A stretch of DNA of 64,000 bases, taken from contig LNAC01000035.1 of the NCBI GenBank assembly GCA_002007465.1, positions 6,995,695 to 7,059,694 of the forward strand. The letters run 5' to 3'. Origin of the DNA: Ailurus styani (lineage: Eukaryota > Chordata > Mammalia > Carnivora > Ailuridae). Numbering within the stretch: the first letter of the stretch is position 1; every line of letters starts with the position of its first letter. The notes below the pieces were generated by a model. The model was not told the origin of the DNA. It ran no database searches and was given only the letters and a program-made list of their open reading frames with translations. A program made the position numbers and the translations under genes. This document shows positions 51,520-62,909 of the stretch, piece by piece.

Positions 51520-51670
51520 AGTCATCACAGCATTGCTTATAATCAAAAATAGGAGGGAGAAGAAAAAGGAACAGAAATGTCCTTCACAGAGAATTTAAGT
51601 TCATTAAATGTTGCTCACTGGTACAGCAGGAGTCTATGCAACAACGATGCCATGAAAGTCTTCTAAAAAT
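51520..51670 (+). mobile_element. Ancient L1 3' fragment, sense
   Basis: 'ACAGCATTGCTTATAATCAA' at about 51527, 'AATTTAAGTTCATTAAATGT' and 'GATGCCATGAAAGTCTTC' follow the old L1 3' theme where isolated hosts read 'attgtttataatagc'. Confidence 0.6.
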
Positions 51671-51674
51671 GTCA

Positions 51675-53680
51675 AGCGAGGGCATCTACACTTGTTCTTC
51701 CTCTTAAAAATCCACTGACGAAAAACAAAAGAACAACAAGTAAAAGCCGCATCCTCAGTGAAACAAGGAAATGATCCCAACCACAAACCACGCAGCACAT
51801 TCACCAAATACTGCAGAATTTGGACCCAACCAAGGAAGTATGCTGAGGGCATCCTCAGACCTTCAGCAAAACAGGGCCCTCCCTAAAACAAGGCATCTCC
51901 GCAGCTGAAAGGCTTCTGTGAACTTCCGATGGAACTGACAAGATGTCAGAATATGGGCCAGCCATAGGAGAACTGGTAGGACAGTTGATACTCAGTCGGT
52001 GCTGGAAGCAGGAAAGGAGGTGGGGAGGCTGAAGGATGAGCCACACTGCCTTTCACTCGAATGGTCTACGGCCCTAGGGAGGTCTCTTGTCCTAGGGAGG
52101 TTGCAGAGTAAGGCAGTGGATGAGGGAGGCATCCATTCCAAACCAGCGCACAGGGAAGCTTTTGATGCTGGGTAAACAGAAAAACTAGATTTACTGAGAC
52201 AGTATCTGAGCTACAAAACCTGACCCACAACGCAGGACTGCTTGTTCACGATCCCTCATTGCCCACGCCCCAGACTTGCCACACGCTATCCGTCAGCAAA
52301 TATTTCATCTGATTCCAAAAACCAGAGACAATTAGTAGGGAATTAGCCAGAGAAGTACAGGTTGAATTCACAAAATAAGAAAGTAAGAAATGAATGAAGT
52401 AAAAGACTATGGAAAACATATATCTCAGAAAGAATTACCAAAGGAAACAATATGAGTTCAGAAAAGCATGGTTGTCTAGTCTCAAAAAAATTCTAGATTT
52501 AAAAAAAAAAAAGGAAATTCAAAGAAGGGATTTAAGGATCTAAAAGGGAAATTATAAGATAAACAAAAGACAGAAAAGGCAAGTCTGCAGATCAGGAGGA
52601 AGAAAAAGATCACATTGAAGCAATTGAAGAAGGGGGTGGGGGAGGGGTGAGTGGGGCCTGTCTGAAAACCCAAATTAGGCGCATGGTGGGCATATTTGTG
52701 AAAATTAAATAAACAAATGGAAAAGATCAAATATAAAACATGATTATGGAGAAGATCATAGGTATGGAATATTGACAAAAGAGATCCAATGTATCCATAG
52801 AGAAAAATATACAAAGATATAATCAATGAAAACATACTGAAATCGAAAAAGCTCACTCTGAAGATCAAAAGCCATAAGCTGTTGCCAAAACTTTAATGGA
52901 CAGTAATCACCTCCAGGACAGGCCGGTGAATTTGCTAAATTTCAAGGAAAACATATGAATCATATGGGCACCCAAGCTGAGAAACTAAGCTAAAGAACAG
53001 AAAAATAAGTCTGCTTAGCATTAGATCGATCTGATTGAGCTCTGATGGGAATCACAGCTTAAGAATCATATACCCAGTGAAACAGTCACTTAACTATTCA
53101 GACAAGGCAAACACCCTTGAGCACGTAGGAATTCAGAGAATGCAACATCCATGAGCCCTTCCTGCAAAAAATATTTGAGACTGAACTTCAGCAAACCAAG
53201 AGCTCAATCAAACTACAGAACTTTGGGGGACACCTGGGTGGCTCAGTCGTTAAGCATCTGCCTTCAGCTTAGGTCACGATCCCAGGGTCCTGGGATCGAA
53301 CCCCACGTCGTGCTCCCTGCTCGGCGGGAAGCCTGCTTCTCCCTCTCCCACTCCCCCTGCTTGTGTTCCCTCTCTCACTGTGTTTCTCTCTGTCAAATAA
53401 ATAAATAAAATATTAAAAAAATACAGAACTTTGGAGTGTAAAACATGTGGTAAGAAGATCGGTGGCGAGTGTTAAATCCTTGACAAATATGAGGCCAAGA
53501 TAACACAACTGTGAAAATGACTGCACAGAAAGAATATAAATGTTATAGATCTTGCTGGGCAAAGAGGTGACACATTTTTTTAACCAGGAAAAAGAGGATG
53601 AGGAAATGAAAAGAAATATAAATGCACTGACTTCCTCATCTTTCGAGGAGGGAGGTTAATAAATATTACAAAAAGGAGGA
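51675..53680 (+). mobile_element. Diverged LINE (L1/HAL1-like), sense, split by a SINE
   Basis: The A-rich sense strand has L1 ORF1-region character. Near the end, 'GCAAAAAATATTTGAGACTG', 'AACTTCAGCAAACCAAGAGC', and after the SINE 'GTGTTAAATCCTTGACAAAT', 'ATGAGGCCAAGATAACACAA' and 'TAAATGTTATAGATCTTGCT', fit the HAL1 theme I remember. The part before about 52300 is uncertain. Confidence 0.5.
53227..53421 (+). mobile_element. Carnivore SINE, sense, with perfect 13-bp TSD
   Basis: 'ACACCTGGGTGGCTCAGTCG', 'TAGGTCACGATCCCAGGGTC' and 'GTCAAATAAATAAATAAAAT' define the copy. The target-site duplication TACAGAACTTTGG is exact at 53214-53226 and 53422-53434. Confidence 0.97.
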
Positions 53681-54164
53681 GGAAGAGGAGAGGAGGACGA
53701 AAACCCCAACTTCTCAACGAGATCTTTAATCTTTGTCCTCAGCTTTCCAGGGGTATTTTAGGAACTAATGCCTATTTATCTTGTTTCGCCGATTCCTTCC
53801 ATTTCTCTGTAATTTGTTTTCCCATCTGTTGAATTCAAGTCCAATTTTCAAAAAGTTAAAATAAAATGGAGAGCATGCAGCAACCCCATTTTTTCCCCCT
53901 AAAATTCATTCTGTCCAGCAGCCTCATGAGCTTGTCATCTCCCTGGTAGCCAGATGTCTAGAAGTAATGGTTTCAAAATGTTAACAATGGTTTACTTTTG
54001 CACTGGTGGAATTCTGTGCAATTACAGATGCTTTGCGTTTATAACTTTACTGCATCTCTTTGACGTTTATGATAGGCATGAATCATTTAAGGAGAGTAAA
54101 ATCACGATCTTTTTTTACATGCTGATGTGGGGTATACATGAGGCCACATCTAACGATAGTGGTG
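53681..54164. other. Unique AT-rich stretch, candidate conserved
   Basis: No repeat signature. It has a run of motif-like AT-rich words such as 'GATCTTTAATCTTTGTCCTC', 'GCCTATTTATCTTG' and 'CATGAATCATTTAAGGAG'. Function is inference. Confidence 0.35.
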
Positions 54165-54355
54165 GACACCAGCTCTGAAGTCAGACCATCTGAGTTCAAC
54201 ATTCTCCCAGTCTTTTAAAAATCGCTCAGTGTCTCAGTTTCCTCACCCATAAAATAGGGATGACAGCACCTAGGTTAGAGAACAGTTCGGAGGAGTTAAA
54301 GTAAGATAATACTCATAAGGTGCCAGGCAACGTAAGTGCTTAATAAATGTTATAC
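54165..54355 (+). mobile_element. MIR SINE, sense
   Basis: 'CTGAAGTCAGACCATCTGAG', 'CAGTTTCCTCACCCATAAAA', 'TAGGGATGACAGCACCTAGG' and 'AAGTGCTTAATAAATGTTAT' cover nearly the whole element. Confidence 0.93.
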
Positions 54356-55292
54356 TCAGAGTGGCCACTAAGCCTCACTGCATGCTGATAAGAAGTGATT
54401 TGTACATTTTCTTCTCTTATCTACATAAATTTAAAATGTCCCCATATTCTCCTGGGGAAAGTGGCTGATTACCGTCTTTAGGTCTTCAACTGTTTTTAGG
54501 CAGAGCTGTTATTAAACAAATAGTTAGCAAAAGACCTAAACGCACGCATGGGGACTTTGTGGCCACTCAGAATTATTATATGAGTGCTGCCACATAAATG
54601 TGTTCTGGCTACCTCTGTTAACTGAAAATATCAAATTCAAAGACATTTTTGTAAGTAGTTTTAAAATAGTATATGCCGCTAGGTAGCAATGAGCAGAGGA
54701 CCACAGTTTTACAACAGGGTTCCTGATGGAGCACTGAGCCAGGGAGGCCGCTGAAGGCAGGTGTGGCTGGGGAGGGGGAGTGGTCAGGGTGGTCCAGCCT
54801 CCCCCAACCAACAGAAATGGATTCGCAAAAACATCACTTCTGGGTGTCTGCCCTGAGCCAGTAAAGATAGGGAAGCTGGGGCAAGGCCTAAGTGAGTTCC
54901 AAAGGGAACAGACCCCACTCGCCTCTCCGGCTCCCATTCCATCCAACGCCACCGTCCCCCCCGCAACAGGTGCATGCCCATGTCCCGGGTACTTAGGGAC
55001 CAGAGGAGAATTATCTTAAAAGCTATGCAGAGATCTGTGGGGATTACATCTCCTCCTTCCCCTTTAGGTCTTAACCGAGGAATTGGATTTAATCTCTGAG
55101 AATATGTGCTCTTGTTTCCTAGTGGAAAAACAGAAGCTTTTGATTTCCATGAGATAAGATCCCTCTGTGGTAACGCAGTTTTGTGCCTTTCTGTCATTGC
55201 CTTATACAAGGTGACTAATAAATAATCCCCATTACACAAACACAGCCTGCATCCATCATGTCCAGACTGCAGGCGCTGAGGGATGATCCCTA
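54356..55292. other. Unique stretch, no gene seen
   Basis: No repeat recognised. The 211-aa minus-strand frame (54784-55419) runs into a MIR and has no domain. The segment 55080-55260 is motif-dense. Confidence 0.4.
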
Positions 55293-55385
55293 ATGGGTAA
55301 TAATAATAGCTACTATTTATTGATTGGGTGCCGGGTGCCAGGCACTGGGCTAAGCATCCCCATGCATTATCTTCACAGAGGATGC
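55293..55385 (-). mobile_element. MIR 3' half, antisense
   Basis: 'GGTAATAATAATAGCTACTA', 'TGCCGGGTGCCAGGCACTGG' and 'GCTAAGCATCCCCATGCATT' match the reversed MIR tail closely. Confidence 0.88.
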
Positions 55386-55879
55386 GGTCTCTCCTCTGTT
55401 TTTTCTTTCTTGTCGGCACAGCTCAGGCTGCCCTAAGCCTCTCCAGCTATTTTGCTCTTTCTCTGTGGATTCATGTCCCCTCTGTGGGGAACATGCCCAG
55501 ACGCAGCACCCTGCTGGGAGGGATACCCTGCACTGACCGGGCACTGGGGCAGTGCCAAATTCTGTCCCTTCTTCTCCTCATCCTCTGTCACTCCAATGGG
55601 CTATTCTGGACCGGCTTTTCTTTGAACAGAAGTGGTCAGAGTCGGAATGGTTAGAGATGGGTCTTGGAGCAGAACTCTGGTTCTAGGTCCTTCAGACTGA
55701 TCAAAGAGTGGAGAGCTGTTAGCTTTTATCTACCCGACATTTCTTTCTTCCCAGGAGAGAACTGCCCTGATTATATCCCATATGGCCCTGTGCAGACTGT
55801 CCCTCAAACCACAACACCCTGCCTGCCTTCTAGCTCATCAGTATGGCATCTCATCCCCAGCCCACTGTGATTTCTCTTG
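55386..55879. other. Unassigned stretch
   Basis: No gene or repeat recognised. L2-like words may occur near 55560-55600. Confidence 0.4.
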
Positions 55880-56190
55880 TGGGGGTGGTACACAGCTCAA
55901 TCATGGCCAATAACAGTTCTTCTGTATGGATTCCCATATGGATGTTGGGAAAAATAGGATCGCTATCTCCAGGATCATGGAAGACCAAAGCTCTCAGAAG
56001 CCATTTTGCTGCCACATGAAAGAGATAAAGCAGAGCTGAAAGATGAAGAGAGTCCTGGCAATGCTGGATCTAGCTGTTCCTGAAGCCATCCAGGCTTTGG
56101 AATTCCCTGGAACCGAAACCAATAAATTTCCTGTCATGTTCAAGTTCCCTGGAGTTGGCTTTCTCTCATGAACCACTAAAAGAATCATGG
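55880..56190 (+). mobile_element. Old LTR-type repeat end, sense
   Basis: 'GGCCAATAACAGTTCTTCTG', 'GATGAAGAGAGTCCTGGCAA' at about 56044, 'CCAATAAATTTCCTGTCATG' at about 56120 and 'CCTGGAGTTGGCTTTCTCTC' resemble the 3' part of an ancient LTR-like repeat. Family is undetermined. Confidence 0.45.
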
Positions 56191-57769
56191 AAATATCAAC
56201 ACATTCTCATTGGAATCCAGACAGCTCATGAGAGCATTTGGAGTCACGGTTTTATCTAGTAATCAAGGGTCCCTTCACCAGCTTCATTTTTTGTATATAT
56301 ACCACATTTCTGTGATTGAAACATGCCATCAAGAATGCCATGCACCATCAATTTAAGAGATGTTTTCTTTTTTCTTTTTTTTTTCTTGAAAAAAGAAGAA
56401 ACAAAAATACAGCATGAGCTGCATTTGTTGACTGTCTTGTTGATTTCAGAAGGGCTAAACTACTGGGTGGAGTATAGGAGGGTAGGGGTACATTGTAGAA
56501 TCATGGAAATATGGGGCTTGTTACAACCCCTCTCAGGAAGGGATGGTCTGAGGTAGGGTCATGACCTTGGCAAATTCCTCTTAATTCCATTCCATTCTAT
56601 TTTTCCAAATCTCTCCTACACCTAGGAGCTTGATGTCGTTCTGAGAGGGGGGTTCCCTGTTTGGCTCCAGACTCTTCCCTCTTCCCCAGTAAATTCTTCT
56701 GCCCAATCCCTGCTGGGCTGGGCTGGGCCCACGTCCTGCAGCTACTGGTCATCTGCCAACCACCACTGAAGGCTACAGCAGGGGCACACTCTCCCCCACT
56801 TGCCGTCGATGGCTCTCCTATTGACTTGGGCAACCCATGAACCAAGTCCCTGTTTCAGAAAAACAACCTCTCAATAGGGAAGTCAGATCTGCAATGGAGA
56901 AATCTTCCCAGAAACACAAGAAGCCGAGACTGAAGAAATCCCAGCTGCAAAGGCCCTCTCCGTCCTGGCCAAAAGGCAGAGTAAGGGTGAGAGATCTCCT
57001 TCCTGGACAGTGATGGGTTGTGAGTTTATTTCTGGCCTGGGAATTTCATGGGGCCTCCTCTGAGGGTGGAAATCCATGACATGTTAATGATTAGGTGTAA
57101 CCTATCCAGCACCTGTGGGCATGATATTGCCCTGGTTCTGGTTTGGTCCTCTGAATGGGGCAGGGAGGCCATGAGAAGGTAGAGTCCAAATGAGCTGTGT
57201 CCCTGGGCCCAACATCAGGAGCCAAGGGGAGCCCATAAGTGGGACCTCCCTTGCACTGGCCAGGTTGGCTTGGTGTATGTCCCTGGGTTCCTAGTTCCTG
57301 CCTCACGTCCCTACCTGGTGCTGCAGCTCCCCTCAGGTTGGTACCTTAGCTGAATCTGGTCACTAAGGCTGGGACCCTGATGCTCTGCTCAGCTCAGTTT
57401 TCCTCCAGGGATGGCTCTTGCTCCTCTGACCACCTTGGATTTATATTCCCAGGGGACCTCTGCTTCCCAGAGAAAAGCATAAGTCAGGATCACCATCATG
57501 ACCCTGTCCTCTCTGGCATTCAGCAAGATCGTCCGTTAATATCTTTTTGTCATCCCTGATGCCCGGAATCAGGGATGACAAAAATAGCATCATGCCCGCA
57601 TTCCTCTAATCCACTCCTGTGCAGACATCACCCACTGATCTCTGCACTCTTCTCAGTGAACCTCGATGTGACTTCAACATGTGGTTCTTGGCAGCCACAA
57701 CCAATCGACTGATACTAGCATAAAGATGAGTGAGAGCCATTGGCCCTCTCTGCCAGATCCTTCTATCCG
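56191..57769. other. Unique stretch, no gene seen
   Basis: About 1.6 kb with no repeat or coding signature. It contains a perfect inverted repeat at 57544-57584 and a T-rich tract near 56365-56390. Confidence 0.45.
57544..57584. repeat. Perfect 17-bp inverted repeat with 7-nt loop
   Basis: TTTTTGTCATCCCTGAT (57544-57560) is followed by the spacer GCCCGGA and then its exact reverse complement (57568-57584). No recognised repeat family covers it. Confidence 0.97.
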
Positions 57770-58340
57770 TCCATACCTGGCTCCCTGTGCTTTAGGTTTG
57801 AACCTATCTTGGTTCATCCTGAAGCCTGTCCTGGTTCCCAGACAAATCGGACACCTTTAGGGAAGTCCTCCTAGGCTTCACCTAATTCCCTTGGTCCCTA
57901 ATTCAGAGGCTAATATCCTGTCTCCCGAGAAGAAATGCTGTGTATTCTACCTGGAAAATTCTGTGGCCTCTAGCCCTTACCCATATCTGCTCTTCTCATT
58001 CCAGGCCAGCTGTGCATATCCCACCCAGCCCACCCCAGTTCCCATTCCCTGATTCCAGTTCACCATCCCACACTGCTCCTGGAGGAATGTTTTCTAAACT
58101 CCACATAACAGATGAAGACATGTGAGCAGCCTGGGCTTCCAGAGTGTCTAGAAGAAAGTGTTCTGAGGGTTATGCCTCACCCCTGTGTTTGGGATTGCTG
58201 GTTTATATGGGCTTGTCTGTCTTATTTGTCTGTGAGCTCCTAGGGCACCAAAGGACCTGGTCCTGTTCATCTTCATTTCCTAAGGTCCTAATATCAGGTT
58301 CTAACATCAATACACTGCGAGACAGGATGACTAAATGAGT
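57770..58340 (+). mobile_element. Diverged L2, sense
   Basis: 'GGGAAGTCCTCCTAGGCTTC' at about 57859, 'GTCTTATTTGTCTGTGAGCT' at about 58218, 'TCATTTCCTAAGGTCCTAAT' and the end 'GACTAAATGAGTGTGCC' follow L2 order with many changes. Confidence 0.6.
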
Positions 58341-59059
58341 GTGCCACAGTATATTCTTAGGTCCTGACATGGGATGTTTATGCTCTCTGCCCCCTCCTCT
58401 CCCACAGGCCTCTAGTCATGTCCAGGGAGGAGGCATGGGTGGAGCAGGGCACTGTCTCAGGTTTGAGAGAGTAGAAGCCCCCAAGAGATAACAAGAAAGG
58501 ACTGAAGAGGAGAAGGCTGGGCATCTTCTAGGGAGCCAGCTGGCCAGATGGCTGTAAGCATGGATGCTCTGAACACTCACTCGGCTAGCTTGTTGCCTCC
58601 AGAAGGTCTGCATCTAGTCTGGAAAGAGACAGGTCCCATGAACAAACACAGCATTCTGGACTACAGGTAGGGCCCAAAAGAATGTTCTAGAATCTGTGTC
58701 CAGAAGCAGATCCGAGGTGATGTGCCGGGGACTGGCCTGCCTCCACCTGAAATGCATTCTTTCTCTTTCCCTCTCCCTCTTTTTTCAGGACTCAGATGCC
58801 CCTGGGCATCATTAACCCCTCAGGCCTGACCTCGGCCTCCAAGAAGTGTCCCACTCTGGGGCAAATATGCAGAGACACTTACTAGGTTCCCAGTGAGTGA
58901 GGGGCAGGCCAGGAGGGGGTCCATGGAACAACACCCTCCTGAGAAACAGGAGTTCTGCTGTAATCCTTACAGTGGCTGGGATACAGGCAAGCCCTCAGGA
59001 CTGGCCACTTCTGACCCAGCCCTGCCCCCTTTTAAGCTGTCAAATTGGTGATCCATTGT
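58341..59059. other. Unassigned stretch with splice-acceptor-like site
   Basis: No repeat recognised. A strong polypyrimidine tract followed by CAG at 58757-58789 looks like a splice acceptor, but no matching donor or conserved frame is seen. Confidence 0.4.
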
Positions 59060-59552
59060 TTAAAAATGTTAATATTTGGTGCTGGGGAGGGTGTGAGCAA
59101 ATGTGTATATGTTGCTGGCAAGAAGATAAATCTTTCTGGAAAGCAATTTGAAACCACCTACCAAAAGTCTTTGAAGTAGGCCATGCCCTTATGGATTTAT
59201 TCTAAGGAAATAGTCAGATGCATCCAGTGATTTATGTATAGGGATTTTTCATTGCAGCATTATCATGGGGAAAAAGTGAAAACCATTCAAATTTTAAACA
59301 CAGGAGATTAGTTAAATAATTACAGCAATATAAACATATAAAATTTCGATTTTATGCACATATTTACAAACCTATGCCTGGATGGATAAACACCAATATA
59401 TTAACTGCAGTGATATCTAAAGGGTCAGATCATGGTTAATTTTAATTTTTGTCTTTGTGCTTCTGTGCACTCTGCCCATCTTCTCCCGTGAACTTGTAAT
59501 ACTTTTTATAATCTATAAAAGCAAGACATGTGGTCTTAAAAAAAAAAAAGAC
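59060..59552 (+). mobile_element. Ancient L1 3' region, sense
   Basis: 'TTGGTGCTGGGGAGGGTGTG' at about 59078, 'TATTCTAAGGAAATAGTCAG' at about 59198, 'GGAGATTAGTTAAATAATTA' at about 59304, 'CACTCTGCCCATCTTCTCCC' and an 11-A end at 59540-59550 give a complete old L1 3' end. Confidence 0.88.
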
Positions 59553-60059
59553 ACACATCCTGAAATTTGACTGTCAGACTGCAAGTTTGAGTAGAAATTG
59601 TTTGACTCTTTGAAAAAGCCTAGCGATCTCACGTAAACCAACAAATGATCATGCTTTACAAAAGCAAGCACAACTGAATCAGGATTCTGAAATGAGCTGC
59701 CGGTTCCCCACACTCTCCCAGCAGCGACTCCCACTCCAAGTGGGCACAGGTGAGAAGTAGAAACCACAGGCCTTCCATGTCTCCATCAATCTCCCCCACA
59801 TTCTGCCATCTAACCCTGCCACGTGCCACAGCAAGAACTCGTGGCCGGTATCAGCACAGACCCCATTTTTATAAAGGAGGGAAGGCAGGTCCTGAAAGGT
59901 TAAACATCCCACTCCGACCTGTCCCTCTAGTGAGAACCCAGGCAGACATCTTCATCCGGGTGTCCCGCCTCCAGCTCCCACGGTCTCCCAACTGCGCTGG
60001 GCTGTCTCTTGTCATCGGGAGCATGGTGGATAGGCGGAATTTCCCGTGAGTCAAGGGGG
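59553..60059. other. Unassigned stretch
   Basis: No gene or repeat recognised. Confidence 0.4.
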
Positions 60060-60180
60060 AACAAAGCTAGGTGTCGGTGCTGGGAAAATGACCTAGATTA
60101 AAGCAGCGGGCCCTGTCCATCTGAAGGGGGTCTCTAGTGGTCTGCCACAGGGCTCTATCATTGTCCTGTCCTGTCCAACA
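60060..60180 (+). mobile_element. Possible CR1/L3-like LINE RT fragment
   Basis: 'GGTCTCTAGTGGTCTGCCAC' followed by AGGGCTCTATC reads G-L-P-Q-G-S-I in one frame. That matches the G-V-P-Q-G-S-V motif of non-LTR reverse transcriptases of the CR1/L3 type. The match is short and decays downstream. Confidence 0.4.
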
Positions 60181-60714
60181 GGAGAACCTTATAAGCAGAA
60201 CAACAGGTTACGGTTCAAAAAATATTTCTCAACTACACAGGACTCTGTCATCCCTTTCTCTCCCTTCCAGAAAGCACCTTCTCACTTTGTAGACACCTTG
60301 TCTCTCTTATAGTAGAAACAAAGCCAAACACACCTAGAAGCTTGCTTGGACCCCCAGCTCCCTCTATCACGGAAACATCTCTATAGAGGTGTCTAGACAC
60401 TCAGCTCTCCCTCCTCGCCTCCCGCTCATGCCTCAGCTCCCTGAGCTGAGGGTGAGGGAGAGCTCCCTGGCTAACTCCCCCTGGGGCAGAATCCAGGAGA
60501 CATGGCAGAGTTTCGATCTGCCTGGATGCTCGGCGGCCTTTACCGCTACTTTTTTGCCTTCTCCTCGAGGCCCTGACTCCTTGGAATATAGGCAACTGAC
60601 TTGCGGCTCTGCCTCCGTGAACACCCATTCCTCTGCCTGCCCCAGGTGTCTCCCAGTGCACCCTGCTCTGTGACTGCTTTTCCCTGGGTGACTCAGCCCC
60701 TCTCATCCCCAGCA
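60181..60714. other. Unassigned stretch
   Basis: The 205-aa minus-strand frame (60401-61018) runs into the adjacent LTR-type repeat and has no domain; judged spurious. Confidence 0.4.
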
Positions 60715-61170
60715 ACGCTGGCTGCTCCAATGCGATGATGAGTGATGGTACGTGCCAACCTGATAGGCCACAGGGTGCCCAGATTAAACACTGTTGCTGG
60801 GTGTGTTTGTGAGCATGTTTCTGGATGGGTTTGGCATTGCAACCCATGAAATCAGCAGATTGCCTTCCCCCGTGTAGGTGGGCCTCATCCATCCCGTTGA
60901 CGTCCTGAACAGAACAAAAGCACAGAAAAAGGAGGAATGGCCCCTCTTTCTCCCTCCCTGTTTGATCTGGGACATCTCCCCTCTTCTTCTCCTGCCCTCG
61001 GACTGGGATATACACCATCAGGTCCCCTGGTTCTCAGGCCTTCAGACTCTCACTGAATCACACTGCTGGCTTTCCTGGGCCCCCAGCCTGTAGGTGGCAG
61101 ATGGTGGGACCCCCTAGCCTCCATAATCCTGGAAGCCAATGCCAATTCCCCATGTGTTATATCTTATATT
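60715..61170 (+). mobile_element. Old LTR-type repeat, sense
   Basis: 'CCACAGGGTGCCCAGATTAA' at about 60768, 'GGGTGTGTTTGTGAGCATGT' at about 60799, 'GTAGGTGGGCCTCATCCATC' at about 60874, 'GCCTTCAGACTCTCACTGAA' and 'AGCCTCCATAATCCTGGAAG' at about 61117 follow a common mammalian LTR-like repeat ending in a TATATA tract. Name uncertain. Confidence 0.65.
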
Positions 61171-61420
61171 TATTTTATATATATACGTATATATATATAT
61201 GTATCTCATCTTATATGTACATATATAAGGTCTTTTATATATATATTTCCGTGTATATATGTATATTTAAGATATTTCATATTTACACATATTTATATAT
61301 GTATGTATATATATTATCTTTACACACACAATATATACAAATATATACATTTGTGTATATATGTATATATAAAATATATTTATATATTTTTTATTTTTTA
61401 CTTTATATACACATATGTAA
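61164..61420. repeat. AT-rich (TATA)n tract
   Basis: About 250 bp of TATATA/TATGTA/TATTTA text. It directly follows the LTR-type repeat, whose known 3' part contains a short TATATACACA run, so expansion from that run is likely. Confidence 0.85.
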
Positions 61421-61484
61421 ATTAAGAGTGTTTCTCCTAAAACTGCTTGACCTCCTGGATATTTCTCTTCTTTCATTGCCTCCC

Positions 61485-62090
61485 CCCATCTCCCCAAGTT
61501 GAATCCAATATCAAGCCCTGATGATTTCACCCGAGTGACCCCTTCCTGGCCTCTCCTCGCCACCTCTGTCCCCACTGCATTATCCCAGTTCAGGCCTCAC
61601 ATCTTGTACCTGGACGTACATACACCTTGTTTTCCCAAGAGTGCCCCCCACTCCCTATTTGAACCTTTGCAATCCATTCTCTCCTCGGCAGCCACAGTGA
61701 CCTTTCTAGATGCCTGATCATGACACTCCCCTGTTTCTGAGAGCCCTTCATGGTTCTCCACTGACCACAGGCAACACTCAGTTCCCCAACATGCATGCAG
61801 GCCTCTGATGCTAGACCTTGCCTGTTTTTACGGGGTCACCAAACCCCCATCCCCACCTTCTAATTGTTATTAATTTCGATACTGACCCACCTGGAACTCT
61901 TCACACTCACCATGCTGGCCTGGGCCTCCAAGTCTTGGCTCAGGCTACCCTTCCCGCCTGGAGGGCCTTCCTCTCCACGTCTTCACTCCCTTAGCTCAGG
62001 GGACCACTCCCTTTAAGGCTCAGCCAGGGTGACACCACCTCCAGGAAGCAGAGCCCACTCACAGTGTTATGATCCCTCACACTCTACACA
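61485..62090 (+). mobile_element. L2 LINE 3' region, sense, about 600 bp
   Basis: 'GCAATCCATTCTCTCCTCGG' at about 61669, 'CAGCCACAGTGACCTTTCTA', 'CCTGATCATGACACTCCCCT' at about 61714, 'ACCATGCTGGCCTGGGCCTC' at about 61909, and the 'gctcagccagggtgacacca' and 'CCTCCAGGAAGCAGAGCCCA' blocks follow L2 order. Confidence 0.85.
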
Positions 62091-62909
62091 CTGGGTTGCC
62101 ATGATGATACACGCCACCAAGCAAGCCTTCACAATGGGCTCAATAGTATTCCTGCACTCCCCAGTTCATCCTCAGTATAACTCTGGAAGGTGCTTCTATC
62201 ATTATTCTATCATTATTCATGAAGAATGCTTTTGCACCACCTCTTTCGATGATTTGCTTACAGTGTCCCTCTGCCTTGGAAAGGCCTGGTATTTCCTTCT
62301 CTCCTTCTCACCCCCAGATCTCTTCTTTCTCTAACTCACCTTGTCTAACCCACCACCTCGAGTCCAGCTCAACACCCACCCTCTGCTCACCTGCGGCCCT
62401 GTCAACCCCCTTACAGCCCTGGTCACTGTGCTGGACTATAGGCTTGCCCCCAGCCAGGCTCAGAGCTCCAAAAAGGGCCTGGGCAAAGGCTTCTAGACCA
62501 CCAATGGGTCCCCACTGCCTTCCACTATGCCAATAATTCCTGCTCAAATTATTCCATGCTTTGCTTCTTTTCCCAGCGGAGGTCGAGCCCTGGTCTACTA
62601 ACCCTAATAACTTCTAGATGGAAAGGTAGCTGGACATGGACTGAGGGAAAAACTGCCCAAAGCCCAGAAATCTGACTATTAAATTGGGAAACAGAAATCC
62701 CAACTTCCACTGACTCTGGAGTGATGTTTTCAAGGCTTCTCTCCAGATGGAAAGTCAAAACAGAGAGTCTGTGAGCATCTTCTCACGAGAGCCCATCCGT
62801 TCTCCACTCTGGTTCTCCGGGTCTCTCCATCAGTTTTGTTTATTTTTCATTTCCAATAGTGAGTGAAATGTCTATAAACATTTTCTAAATGACTAAATGA
62901 GTTGAATGA
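62091..62909. other. Mostly unassigned, pyrimidine-rich
   Basis: A short direct repeat of TCTATCATTATT occurs near 62195-62215. No gene or confident repeat; possible decayed L2 at 62330-62470. Confidence 0.4.

Noticed and set aside
52482..52868. Hydrophobic 128-aa minus-strand frame that looks like a membrane protein
   Set aside because: The complement of an A-rich LINE strand gives Phe/Leu/Ile-rich codons automatically; it lies inside a LINE-like repeat.
54784..55419. 211-aa minus-strand open frame
   Set aside because: Runs through a MIR (55293-55385) and unique DNA with no family features.
60401..61018. 205-aa minus-strand open frame
   Set aside because: Part of it is an antisense LTR-type repeat; the composition is low-information and nothing matches a known family.
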